A stretch of 64,000 nt of DNA from Cliona cf. orientalis (lineage: Eukaryota > Porifera > Demospongiae > Clionaida > Clionaidae). Positions within the stretch are counted from its first letter, which is position 1. Every line of letters begins with the position of its first letter. The DNA is taken from contig OZ005689.1 of NCBI GenBank assembly GCA_963930775.1, positions 29,899,079 to 29,963,078 of the forward strand, given 5' to 3'. The notes below the pieces were generated by a model that was given only the letters and a program-made list of their open reading frames with translations, did not search any database and had not been told where the DNA came from. Of this stretch, positions 10,740-22,562 are shown one piece after another. The position numbers and the translations under genes are program-made.

Positions 10740-13700
10740 AGCAGCAGCTCTTTTAGTGGCACGTACACGGATAGGCTCCTGAGACTCAGGCACACTTGAA
10801 GTCTCCTTCCTTAGAGCCTGCATTTACATATTATTACTTGCCCAGTAGCAATTTACTTTTCTGCAGTTATTAGGTAATGATGACGTAATCTATGAGGTAA
10901 TTGCCAGAAAACTCAGGGCCTCCGTGGAGCCTTTCTGAGACTTGAAAATCGGTATATATGTAGAGTATCTGACGCATGTACCCAGCGAATACATTATAAG
11001 CTGAGCGCTACTTCCTCTGCAAAGTACCGCCGGCCGAACTTCACACGTTCCCTTGGCTGACGTAATCCCGTGGATAAATAAAGCTAGCCTTGTGCTATAT
11101 ATAGCACGCATGCTGTGTGCCATGCCACGACTAACCTGATGTTCAGAAGCTGTCGAGTTCATCTCCTGTGATTGAAAATTGTCAGTGTCGAGGTCGAGAG
11201 TCGGCCGCGGTCGACTCTCAGACTCCATCTCTGTGATTGAGCATAGAATATATAATTTATGGATTGAGGCGCCAGTATCAATGTGTGTATGCACCATATT
11301 GACGACCTATTATCATATGAACCATTATGCATGCAGCTGCTGGGCAAGTGGTCAAGTGTTCATTTACATAATAAAGTGCATGTACTGACTACACAAACTT
11401 GCCATTAGAGCCAAGTTTAATGGCAGCATGCCCACGGGTAGACCTCATGGAAGGAGCAGGGTCAGGCAAATCTGGAGAAGCTATTGCACCAGTCTTGTTT
11501 GTGTCTACATTGAGAAAATAATGCTATTGTTAGATGTCATGCAACTTTGCACACCTATATACATGTACACAAACTCACCAGTTGGTTCCACCTCTCTTTT
11601 AGCAGGACGCCCACGGATAGACGTCAATGAAGGAGCAGGTAGCTGAGAGTCAGGCAAGTCCAGGGATTCTAGAAGTCCTTGCTTCTTCTGAGTGTCTAGA
11701 TTTAACAATAATATATACATGTCATGCAGGCATAGTCACATTATGAATACACTGACCAGTTAGCACTGTATCTCTTTTAGCAGCACGCCCACGGGTGGAT
11801 CTCACTAAAGGAGCAGCTTGCTCAGAGTCAGGCAAGTCTGGAGATGGCAGCTTCTGAGTCTCTATATTGAGCATTAATAATGCATGTGGATATGCACATG
11901 AGCTACACACAAAACTTAACCACCAGCAGCTCTTTTAGAGGCACACACACGGATAGGCTCCTGAGACTCAGGCACACTTGAAGCCTGTCCTTTCTTAGAG
12001 CCTGCATTCACACAATAAATAGCATAACACTTGTACATGTACATGTACATGTACTGACTACACAAACTTGCCATTAGAGCCAAGTTTAACGGCAGCACGC
12101 CCACGGGTAGACCTCATGGAAGGAGCACGGTCAGGCAAGTCCGGAAATGGCTTACGAGTCTTGATTAAGAAAACAATGTCATGCAAACTCATGTACAATA
12201 GACACAAACTGACCACTTGCATCTCTATTAGTAGCACGCCCACGCGTAGACGTCACTGACAAAGCAGCTACTGGCTTCTGAGTCGTGCTTGATTCCGTAT
12301 TGAGTAATAACAATGCACAATATAATACAAATGGAAGCATGTTACAGTATTGGTAGTCATGGTTAGCAAACATTCAGCTCTGCAAAAAAAGAATTATATT
12401 ATGTACATGCTGATGTGAATGTTTTAGGCCACTGTCTGCAGTGGCGTAGCTAGAGCTAGGAGTCTGGTAGGGCACAAATATGGTAAATGGTCACTTGTAG
12501 CGCTAAGTTTGACCACACCCCAAATCAACACTGCTGAATCTCAATGTTTAGCCTATAATCTGGATTATTTCTGCCCTATTCTCATAGAATTGAAGGGCTG
12601 ACATGATCAACGGTGCATTACAAGAACAAAGTTGGTCACCCCTGGCTACACCACTGACTGCATAGCTCTCGATTGCTAGTACGATCACGCATACACACAG
12701 TGACTATAGACAACAAAATTCCACCCATTGACGCATATTATAATATTATGTGTATACATGCATGGCTACACACTAAATTTACCAGCAACAGCTCTTTTAG
12801 AGGCACACACACGGATAGGCTCCTGAAACTCAGGCAAACTTGAAGCTTGTCCTTTCTTAGAGCCTGCATTTACACAATAAATAGCATAACACTTGTACAT
12901 GTATGTACATGTACATGTACTGACTACACAAACTTGCCATTAGAACCAAGTTTAATGGCAGCACGCCCACGGGTAGACCTCATGGAAGGAGAAGAGTCAG
13001 GCAAGTCCGGAGAAGCTATTGCACCAGTCTTCCCAGTCTTGTTTGTGTCTACTTTGAGAAAATAATGCTATCATTGGATGTCATGCGAACTTGCCTAGGA
13101 TAGGCATGCGCAAATCGACCACGTGGTCTCCATTTGTACTTTAACCCTACATTTACGTTGTATCTCTAGTTGAGATAATCGAGGTTAGACTGCAATAATA
13201 TTATTATACATACATACGCACACAAACTGACCAGTTCGAACTGTATCGCTTTTAGAAGCATGCCCACGGGTAGACCTCACTGAAGGAGCAGTTTGCGGAA
13301 ACTCAGGCAAGTCCAGAGACGCTAAAATATCTGCAATGAGCATAAGTATTGTTTTTGCCAGAAAATTCCAGCCAGTTGTTTGACTACTGTATACATGGAA
13401 ATAATATTATTTGCTATATAAAAAAAAAATTCTCCAAGCCCAGCTACCTTTGCATTGCATAAATTTTGGTGGAATAAATTTCATTAATGCGGTGCAAGTC
13501 GCCATATCCTCTATGCAATCATTAATAGAGGACAAAAAATTACCACATTGTCTGTTTCCTATTCCTTGATTGTGGGAGTGTCAGAGATGATAGAGTCATT
13601 CTATAGACAATACAGACCTACTTTAGCGTAGAAGCTCAGCTAAAATTACATTAACCTACTCATTTGTATTGCTAACAAAGCAATTTCTAGGTATCCTTAG

Positions 13701-13872
13701 CTAGTTATAATTACATGTACATGTACACTTTCCACTGTAGTACAAAAAGTATAGCAAGTCAACAATAATTATTACACACCATCTTCCTCCGACTCATCAG
13801 AACTTAGAGAAGAGCTTAAGTCGGAAACAGTGATCCTATTTATTTGAATCCTCTGTGGTGCCCTTTTCGGAC
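10740..13872 (-). CDS. array of phase-1 mini-exons with AT-hook-like motifs
   Basis: On the minus strand eight short exons have consensus-like acceptors and donors, lengths divisible by three and phase 1 at both ends: 13780-13872, 13232-13321, 12938-13048, 12783-12863, 11921-12001, 11757-11861, 11579-11695 and 11403-11504. Two kinds alternate. Type A carries DLPDS..AP..(R)STRGRAAKR or IRGRPAKR; type B (81 nt) carries SSVPESQEPIRV.ASKRA. RGRP flanked by basic residues is the AT-hook core, which binds the minor groove of AT-rich DNA; most copies here are degenerate (RGRA, RGHA). The first exon is acidic and Ser-rich (SSSLSSDESEEDG). Less certain units lie at 12072-12170 and 12214-12297; a type B unit at 10740-10818 is 2 nt short and would shift frame. 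The donor phase of the upstream coiled-coil segment (13923) matches, so this may be the 3' part of the pogo-like gene. Function unknown. Confidence 0.5.
12439..12656. mobile_element. hAT-type MITE (CAGTGGCGTAGC ends)
   Basis: CAGTGGCGTAGCTAG at the left is inverted at the right as CTGGCTACACCACTG. CAGTGGCG..CGCCACTG ends are typical of hAT elements. The 8-bp flanks ACTGTCTG and ACTGCATA agree at only five positions, so the duplication is worn or absent. It lies in an intron of the mini-exon array. Confidence 0.65.
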
Positions 13873-13922
13873 CTGAAATAATGAAATTCAGAGACAAACA
13901 TTCAATATTACAGTAACCTTAC

Positions 13923-15713
13923 ATTTTGCTGCTTCTTTCTTCTCTTGGGCATCTTCTATCTTCTTTTTTGCTTTCTCATCCCGCAATCTTTTTCTTTCTT
14001 CTTTTTGAAGTGCTTTCTCTTGTTACTGTTTCTCCCATTCTTGAATTAATTGCAAGTTTTCTAAACTAGTCAAAATTCGTCCAGCTGATTTTCCATGCTT
14101 TGTTGGGATTTGGTTTGGCCGGGGAGGAAGTACCAGAACTTGCTGAAGGTTGATGAACAAGGAAGAGGAACTGATACAACAGGAGCTTTAGATGATATGA
14201 AGGATTGATCAAATAGGTTGGGCTCCGAGTATGAAAGCGGAGTCATGTAACAAAGTGAGCGATCATTGCTACCTGGAGTGAATTGACATGGTGTACGTGC
14301 TCAGCTCAAGGGAGGTGTTGCCATCTCTTGAGTACCAGATCCATGTAAATGAGTAGCTCATGGGCGGGCAGGGCTATACAGAGGTATATATGCAAGCCCC
14401 GTCTTCTCAGTAAGAGAGCTAGGCTTGAATGAAGAGAAATCATCTTCGTCATCAGGTAAGCTGATAGCCATTCTGTTCAGTGGGCAGACACCAGTAGCCT
14501 TGAAGCTATTGATTATGTTTGGCATAGTGAATGATTTATAACAGGCTTTAGCGAACACCTCACAGAAGTCGTACCAAGATACAGTTCGTCCAGGATTAGA
14601 GGCACAAAATGAATGGCAAATTTCCCTCCATGCCATGCACCTTCAAAGGTGCAAAACACCCTATGTCCAGGGGTTGGGTGAGGTGGGTTGTGTGAGGTGG
14701 CAGAGCACAGAAGATAACCATTTCTTTTGCTGCCATTTGAATGGTTTCAGGACAATAGTGTGCCGAGTGGCCATCAAGGAGGAGAACAGGACGCACGCTT
14801 GGAATCGAATTCAAAAAGTGCTGAAACCATTCACAAAATATTTTTCTGGTGATCCAGCCATTACGGGAGAGCCCGTAGATGGATCCCGGCACCTCTCCCT
14901 TTGTCATGGAATCATTCAGTGTCATCCTGTCGAAAATTACCATGGGAGGAATGGGATACCCCGCTGCACATGTGCAGGCTAGCACTGTAATCTGTGTCTT
15001 AGACCCACTGGTATTATAGCTAGGATTTTTACATCCTACCCTGTCAACGACTTTGTGAGATTTAGCGTCGAGGGGAAGCCCAGTTTCATCACAATTGAAG
15101 ATAACCGCAGCTTTGTTTAGTAGTCCATTGGATCGCAGACAATCTTCTAGCATGTCAAAGTAACGATCAATGACCTCTCGGTCCGTTGCCATCGCTCTGG
15201 CATACGAAAACGGAACCGCTACTCTTAAAGTTATATTAGGATGCCGTTGAACGTATCGCTTCCACCAGCCATGGTTACAGTGGTTGCTATTCCTTTGCTA
15301 TTGACCATTTGCTGTACAAGTGCAAGGACTTGTTTCCTTATATGAGCATACCCTATCTTGGCCGTCTCAAGCAGGAAATTGGTTAACTCCTCCTCCTCTA
15401 TGGAAAGGTATGGCTGAGATCCAGACCTGGCTCCATGCACCAACTTTCCACTCACTCTATCAAAGAGAGTGCTTCGAGGAACATTGTATAACTATGCCGC
15501 ACGACGAACGGGCTCCCCCTTGTCAAAAGCCTTCAATGCATTCTGCATGCTTACATTGTCCCATGCCCTGTATGCACCACGAGCCAAACGAAATTCGTCG
15601 GCACTGAAGGGTGTCTGCGATGACGTATCCCTTATGATGCGCTTTGACAGTGGAAGCAGCTTTGGCTGCTGGTGCATCTTTGAACATTCACAGTAGTACA
15701 GGTCTCTGCACAA
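13923..15713 (-). pseudogene. pogo/Tigger-like (DDE_1) transposase, decayed
   Basis: DNA transposase of the pogo/Tigger type, minus strand. In order: a psq-like helix-turn-helix start (15713-15492, WDNVSMQNALKAFDKGEPV); a stop TAG, then VPRSTLFDRVSGK and the second HTH (15455-15231); a one-base shift near 15270 that moves the frame into GWWKRYVQRHPNITLR; the catalytic part (15192-14596) with FNCDETG, LLLDGHSAHY and PPHTTHLTQPLD, which are DDE_1 catalytic-block motifs; a 4-nt CATG duplication near 14634 that shifts frame into AWREICHSFCASNPG and INSFKATGVCPLNRMA; then a Lys/Glu coiled coil (about 14130-13923) with an in-frame TAA. At least one stop in each end and two frameshifts mean the protein is not made as such. 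The family usually has 450-600 residues, so the length is near complete. Terminal repeats were not found. Confidence 0.85.
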
Positions 15714-17821
15714 GAATTATAATTATGGTAGCTCAATTATAAGGTCCATTTGCGAGGCAAACTTACTATCTAGCTCCTATAAGTCAGCTAGACTGATTCT
15801 GATGCTGTCCTCGTGGAGTATTGCATTAACTTCACGTGTCCGAATAATGATCACATGACACAAATTTTTCATGCGCATGACTTAACCGCAACAATGCACG
15901 TTTGCGGTCAATATTTTAGCGCATGCTAGCGGAAGGGTCAAAGGTCTATGATCTCGAATCCGAAGGCTGTACGACGTTCACAGCCATTTCTGCGCGCCAA
16001 AGTCGAATAATGATCGTTTTGTCCGAAAACTGCAATTTTCAACCCCTTCACTTTTCTTTGATGTGGCGCCGCGGCACATTGAGCTCTCCAGGTCATCGCT
16101 ACTTTGCAAGTAGCGCAGAGGCTGAGGTTTTCGCTGGTGCAAGCGCCAGATCAAGAGCTGCTACCGTTCGTCCAGGATGCATGTCCGAAAATTGGTCCGT
16201 CCGACTTTTGATCGCTTACTCTACCTCACCTTTCGAGTTTTGCTACTGTTTCAATGATCATCTTCACTGTCAAAATAGCTCCACTTTTGATCAGCTCCAT
16301 CCATTTGTTCCTGTTTTTATCAAAGCACACTGTAAATATTGCAGTTCATCGCATCACTGTGTACATAGACATGCTGCAGATTGAGCCAGCTCTGAAGCTG
16401 AACATACTCAATCGTCCAGTCCTGTGTATTTCTTTTCAGCACTATATAGTGGTACGTGCACACACATAAAACATGAGTAATACAAGCACTGTACCTGGTG
16501 AGCGACTGATACTATTAAGCCGCTTCAATTCTTTCTCTCTAAATTGAGGTAACATTGTCGTCAGCTCATCAGGAGTAACAGCAAGTGATGCACAGATTCT
16601 CTTCAGTTCTTGTTCAGATGTCAAGTTTGTGCTTAAAGCTTTCTCAATTTGCTGAACAATACTCTTCTCTGAATAAGTGTCAAATTGAAAATGAAGTCTC
16701 ACCCTTTCTACTCTACTACACTTTTGGTACGGATAATAACAGGGCATCAGCAAGTGTGTCGATTCGATGTGCTGGGTTCATCTCTTTGGTCATCTTACAG
16801 TAGCTCCAACCTCTAAAATTAGAGGTGTTTTAAGGATATTAGAATCTCCAATTGAACTTTGAGGCACTTGCTCCTCCAAGACCTTGATTCAAAAGCGCGA
16901 TGATAGGCGATCATTATCGCGTTTGTTTCGCGAAAAACGGTCAACTAGCTTAGGAGTTACGTGCGCATCAAATTTCATTCCACGAAAATGCCATACAAAA
17001 CATATGGGAATAAAATTCTTCCAAAAAATATATTGCGTTTGTGGCACTGCCCATACGACCGTCTGAATTTAATTTCCGCGAGAGCGTAAGCTATGCTGGG
17101 GTCATTTGACCGATCCTGGGCAAATCGGAGGTGCTCATTTCGAATTTGATGACTGTGTTTGGCCAGAATGCACGTATGTACCACTCACTATGCGGGCTAA
17201 AACAGGAATTGAGATAGCAAAACAAGCTATAACTGACGCATACTTACCCGTATCACAGGCGGGTATTATCGTAGGAGAGCAAAGTCAATCCGCTCACAGC
17301 AGTATTATTGCAATTAATGAGCTTCACAACTCCGGAAACATAATAAAAGAGTGTAGTGGTGAGTAAATCTTTGATAGCCATAGACTGGCATAGTTCGTGG
17401 GTATTTATCGCAGCCGACCATTACCATTACCATTACCATTACCAGTTTAGCCGCAAACGGTCCCCTAAGGATAAGAGCAGGTATGTTTACATGTAAAATC
17501 TCTGTTTAAGCATGTTCAAAGAATCTTTAGCTAGCTAGAGCCTAGATTATAACTTATAATTCGTCCATCTTTGGTATGCTTATATTTTAGCTAGCTAGAT
17601 AGCTACATACATAGCTACAACTTGAAAGTTTGGTCTTATTCTAATAAACGCACGCCGCATACCATGCATGTCCCAGGTTCCTAATTAATCAGCATTAAAC
17701 CAAGTCAAGTTACCACTCAGTAAGGGTGCTGGCCATAGTAGACCAGTGATTGGCCGGGTCACTCATCTGTAGGGTATATGTCAGTCAGCTTCACTCCTGT
17801 ACATGCAGGTATCCTAGCAGT
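15714..17821. other. intergenic with two exon-like stretches
   Basis: On the minus strand 16753-16490 reads as a possible exon (QQIEKALSTNLTSEQELKRI.. to RLNSISRSPG) ending at a CAG/GTACAG donor. On the plus strand about 17160-17356 reads KTGIEIAKQAITDAYL..GEQSQS..NIIKECSG before a GGTGAGTAA donor. Neither has a recognised domain or a partner exon I could join. An (ATTACC)n microsatellite lies at about 17418-17446. Confidence 0.35.
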
Positions 17822-19758
17822 ATGGCAGCACTCAACTACCCTGGCCCCTTCTGCGAGCAGATTGGTATCCTTACTGATGCTCTCACTGCATCTGCTGATA
17901 TAAGCACTTTGCCTACTATTGAGGTAGAAGAATTTAATAAAGGCGTACTAGAACTAAACGAGTTTCGAAAAAATAATAACATTCCCTGGGAGCAGTTTTA
18001 ATCCTGGATAAAGCAGCTTTATTGTGTTATTGTACCCTCATTGCATTCTATTCAAGTCAAAATAAATCGTATCGAGGGAAAATTGAAGCAATTTAAGAGA
18101 AACAAGTTGCATGATGCACTCTTAGAATTAAAGAGCGAACCTTTTTTTTGGCAATGAAGTGCGCGTGCATAATGAGCAATGTCCAAAAGTAGTAAGCTGC
18201 TATGGTGAATTCTTTTGATATGGAAGTGCTTAGCATGGTTAATCACAAATTAGCTGCTGAACTTACATCAACAAGTGAGTCTTTAGACTTAGAGCAAGCC
18301 AAAACAGACCAATTATCGGAGAAATTGAGCAAGTTATCCATCCGCAATGTAAACAAACGGTTGCGACGCAGAGATAATCAAATTATCTGCTTAAAAGAAC
18401 AAGTTAAGGAGAAGGTTAAGATCGAATCTAACCTTGAAAATGCTGAAAAGGTCTCTAAGATATAATAGAGTACATAGTTGCCAAGTGTCCCAGTTTGGCC
18501 GGGACAGTCCCGGATTTTGGCCCTATGTCCCGGTTGTGTCCCGGTTTACCTGATTTTGCAGCATTGTCCCGGAATCCAGCTCGATTGCACAAATGGAGGT
18601 GTGGCACAAGCATAAACTCAGTAGCGTAATGTGCCAATTACCGACAGGTATCAACTATCGGAAATACGGGTATCGATTATCGACATAGGGCCTTAGTATA
18701 GGCAGTGGGCGTGGCGCATTTAATAATAACTTCGCGTGGTAGGATCGCGACTCGCTTCTGTGCTTCAGGCTGGACTTTTGAAGGTAAGTTTTGCTTCATT
18801 TGTGATAAGATGACCCTCACAGTGTCTTACTTTCTCAATACAGGGGCAAAGACGCGATGGTGCCGTTCCCGAGGCGCTTCTGCCAAGATTGAAAAAACGA
18901 TAAAGATCGAACAAGCTCACCTATGAACATGAAGTTGTCTCAGTAGTTAGAGCTCATGATTATGCACTTGCTAGTATTTTTTATATAATTTTCTTACTCT
19001 TGGATTGCATGCACTGTGATGACAAAGCTCCAAGTGACGATAATTGATTGTATTGAAAGTATACGGTGTGCCGATAATACGTACCGACTGTTGATAACTG
19101 GCATTCGCAATTATAAGCTAAAATTGCCATTGCAGACGTATTTTGATCGGTAGCCCCCTGAGACTTTAGGTACTTGTAGCCCTGGCGACCCCCTACCTTT
19201 TGGTCCAAGTTCGAAGTTCAGGCGATGTTCCTAAGCAACAGCACACGCGGGAGAAAACCGTATGTCGATAATTGGCACTTTACGCTATATTATCGAATTT
19301 CAATCCGTATATCTCGATGTTTAGTGGGTGTGGCAGTACAACTCGCCCGAAAGTGGGTGTGGTCTCCCAAAAGTGGGCGTGGTCCGTAAAATTTTGCACG
19401 CGCTTTGCGCGCATTAATTATATTTTCTACTTTGTCCCAGTCTCTCTTCTTGTAAACTTGGCAACTATGAGAGTAGATGCTCATAACTATGTTTCTATTA
19501 TAGGAGTGGAGAACTGATGGAGCTTTGTTAATAACGTAGTTCTTGGATAATCATCAATAATACAGTACGTTTGACACGAGGTCCTTCAGCTGTACATACA
19601 ATACTATTGAGCACAAATCAAGAATAGTTAACAGATACAGGATGTAAATTGTGATGTATTATGATGTAATTAATGAATAATTATCAATCAGGTGATCTGG
19701 TCAGGTGACTGGGAGTGCGCTCCAAATGGAGTTGAGTTGGTAGCCTTGATCCAAGTTC

Positions 19759-20640
19759 ATGGGATCCTGGAAGGAGCGTATGTGCAGCGCTTCTTTGATC
19801 TTGCGTTTCCTCCAGTTCCAACAAAGAAGCAGCATCCAGTTTACCATGGAATTGGAGAACGAAGGATCCATCCCTTTTCTGGATGTCTTGGTCAAGAGGA
19901 GAGGTGTGGTGACTCATGTCTACCAAAAACCGACGCACACGAACCGTTACCTCCATTTCAAATCCAATCACCACCCCAGGATTAAGGCTGGCATCGTAAA
20001 ATGTCTCACACACACAGCGAAAGAAGTCTGTCACCCGAGCATGCTACAGCCAGAACTTGACCACATCCACGGAGTGTTTGAGGACAATGGCTACCCCAAA
20101 CAGCTAGTCAGAAGGTGCATTGAACAACAGAGCAACAAGAAGCCGGGAAGGGTTGATGAGACACCCAACGAGAACACACAAGAAAACACCACCATCTTCT
20201 GCCTCCCATATGTCAAAGGTTTGAGTGAAAGTATCGAATGATCCTGTGAACAACTCAACATTAAATTTGCCTTCAAATCCAGAAGAATCCTCCGACGACT
20301 CCTAACCCGAGTCAAAAATCCAATCCCACCAGAAAAGAAAGGGGTGATCTATAAGGTACACTGCAGCTGTGGCAATACCTACATATGTGAAACAGGGAGG
20401 ACTTCAGATGTCAGGTTGAAAGAACACCGGAGAGCAGTGAAGGTCAACAACAGTAGCAATGGAATTGCAGCACATGTGAACAAAACAACACATGACATTG
20501 ATTAGAACAGTGCTGAGGTCATCGATCAAGAACAGAACTGGAGGAAACGCAAGATCAAGAAGCGCTGCACATACGCTCCTTCCAGGATCCCATGAACTTG
20601 GATCAAGGCTACCAACTCAACTCCATTTGGAGCGCACTCC
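19759..20640 (+). pseudogene. Penelope-like retroelement: C-terminal RT piece plus GIY-YIG endonuclease
   Basis: From about 19800 the plus strand encodes the C-terminal part of a Penelope-type reverse transcriptase (SIPFLDVLVKRRGVV, VYQKPTHTNRYLHFKSN, KAGIVKCLTHTAKE). After a stop at 20239 comes a GIY-YIG-like endonuclease block (about 20335-20450): KGVIYKVHCSCGNTYICETGRT and VRLKEHRRAVK. The usual YIG is YIC here. RT catalytic motifs upstream are missing, so the copy is 5'-truncated; a second stop lies near 20504. Such elements reverse-transcribe their RNA into a nick made by the endonuclease. This copy cannot move by itself. Confidence 0.8.
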
Positions 20641-20744
20641 CAGTCACCTGATCGATAATTATTCATTAATTACATCATAATACATCACAATTTACATCCT
20701 GTATCTGTTAACTATTCTTGATTTGTGCTCAATAGTATTGTATG

Positions 20745-20783
20745 TACAGCTGAAGAAGGGGCTCATGTCCGAAACGTACTGTA
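20745..20783 (+). ncRNA. hammerhead-ribozyme-like motif in Penelope-like 3' region
   Basis: Core CTGAAGA (20750-20756, matches CUGANGA) is followed by a short stem II candidate (GGG..TCC, with one extra A before it) and GAAAC (20771-20775). UACAG (20745-20749) pairs with CUGUA (20779-20783) as stem I. ACGU (20774-20777) is a palindromic stem III with no loop, and A20778 fits the UH cleavage site. Hammerhead motifs are known in Penelope-like elements, where minimal forms act as dimers. Activity is inference: stem II is weak. Confidence 0.55.
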
Positions 20784-21896
20784 TTATTGATGATTATCCA
20801 AGAACTACGTTATTAACAAAGCTCCGTCTCTAAGAGACTTCAAGTTAATTTGTGCTATGCAAAAAAACGCTGCAAAGCCATTACTGATGAATGCCAAGCA
20901 CTAAGCACCCATTCTCAAATTATTGATGAGAAAGTTATTGGACTACGGGAGGCGCTAGATGATGTTAGGAGTGAACGTGATTTTCTAATTCAACGTGTTG
21001 AAGAACTGGAGTCACACACATTGGAAACCAAAGACCACAAAATGAAATATTTGGATAGTATGAGGCAGTGCTATATTGAACTACTTGCTATGAACGTTGG
21101 TATCAAGAATGTGGATTCTGTTATTAGGTGTGTACTCAAGCACATTGTTTCAATCGAAGTTAAAGAGTTGCCTCACTCAACCTCATTGGTCCGTATGTTT
21201 GCTGAAATGAAGGGTTTGGCTTACCAACAACTAGCAGAAGAATTGAGCGAACAGGATAATCTTACCCTCCACAGTGATGGCACATCCAAATATGAGCAGC
21301 ACTATTATTCATTTCACGTTTCAACACAAGATAGTGCATACTCTCTTGGAATGGCTGAAATGTTTACTGGTTCCACAACACAGGTGCTACACACATTTAA
21401 GCAGATTCTCTCTGATGTGTAGCTTGTTGCAGGGCCTAATTCTGGAAAATGTATTATCCAGGATAAAAAATACTATGTCTGATAGACATGTAATGGAGAA
21501 GTTTAACGAGGTTCTTGAAGACTACCGCAATGGGATTCTCCCAACTATCGTTCAGTCCTGGGAACAGATGACACCTGATGAGCAAGGTAGCATCAGTACA
21601 CTAAACAATTTCTTCTGTGGTATGCACGTGGTGGTGGGCATGGCTGATACAGTCTCATCAGTTTTGTTGCGATGGGAATCAGCCCATTTTGATAAGAGTG
21701 TAGGAGCAGCAGTGTCCCGTGCAAGAAAACGCAGTCTGGTATAGTGCGCTTAGTTCGAACAGCATGCAAAGCACTATGTAAGCACGGTAGTGAACAAAGT
21801 GGTGCATATCAGGCATTCACTTCGTATCTATCATCAAATGGTATCAAGAGAAATCCCCTTGCCTCCTTTAGAGGTAATCGGTTCAATATACTATTT

Positions 21897-22562
21897 GTGA
21901 CCGGATTTGGGAAAACCCTCCGTATGGGATTTTTTCAGAAAATTGAGTTTGATGCATGGTTGATAAGCTCTACCATAGAGCTAACCCGCGTTCAAGTCTT
22001 AGGCCGATCGTGTGCTTGGTTGTGGAGATACAGCGCTTTGTTTGCGATCGTGCCACACCCCCAATAATCGAGAAATTACGGTCTAAAGGCGTTGCTAGGC
22101 ACGCGTATGGCGTTTCCGCATACTACCGTGACCCGGAAATCAATTAAATGGACCTGGGCGGAGCCGTTCGAAATGAACGTAAAGATCGAGCAAGAGTTGA
22201 ATTTCGTTGTTGACAACGACAGCCGATTGTTCTTAGATGCCCAAGAAGCTAAAAAGGTGAGCGAACGTACAGTAGATCGATGAATCTAGCTGTCTCCAGG
22301 TAGAGATTTCTAATTACCGCCCATAGCAACAGGCTCCGTGTACGGCGGCTGTGCCGACTAAGTGGGTCAAAATGAAGGCTTATTTCGCCTTCGTATAGCA
22401 CGACTAGCCTCCGTAGAAGACGGCAACAGTTAGAAGAAGGGTTGTTCGACATGTATATGACAAAATCTGGACTTTGACAAATTTCGACCTGAGCTACTAA
22501 AAACGCGCATTGCGCGAATCGCACGCGGATCCCATACGGAGGGTTTTCTCAAATCCGGTCAC
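21897..22562 (+). mobile_element. MITE family M1, copy A (666 bp)
   Basis: Ends GTGACCGGATTTGGGAAAAC and its inverse (..AATCCGGTCAC). ATTT duplicates at 21893-21896 and 22563-22566. Removing the element and one ATTT restores FRGNRFNILF-YDAGVLYY in the host frame. The interior has no full protein but carries a conserved short frame (MNVKIEQELNFVVDNDSR..) ending at a GGTGAGC donor-like site, and a small GAAGGC..GCCTTC hairpin. Confidence 0.9.

Larger units (their letters stand above)
18461..20825. mobile_element. 2.4-kb composite insertion with 10-bp target duplication
   Basis: GTCTCTAAGA occurs at 18451-18460 and again at 20826-20835. Deleting one copy and everything between fuses EKVSK to RLQVNLCYAKKRCK in the same reading frame. 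The inserted DNA has two parts. About 18471-19470 is bounded by inverted TAGTTGCCAAG / CTTGGCAACTA ends and looks like a separate TIR element; its interior has no clear protein. From 19516 to the right edge is a Penelope-like segment. Confidence 0.8.
19516..20828. repeat. long inverted repeat arms flanking the Penelope-like segment
   Basis: The left arm (19516-19818) is an inverted, diverged copy of the right arm (20535-20828), including the final coding residues and the 3' non-coding part. Inverted 5' partial copies are a known arrangement in Penelope-like elements. The left copy of the hammerhead-like motif (around 19585-19605) has lost its core. Confidence 0.8.

Noticed and set aside
19585-19605. 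Left-arm copy of the hammerhead motif
   Set aside because: The inverted arm copy has lost GAAA and the CUGANGA spacing, so it cannot form the core.
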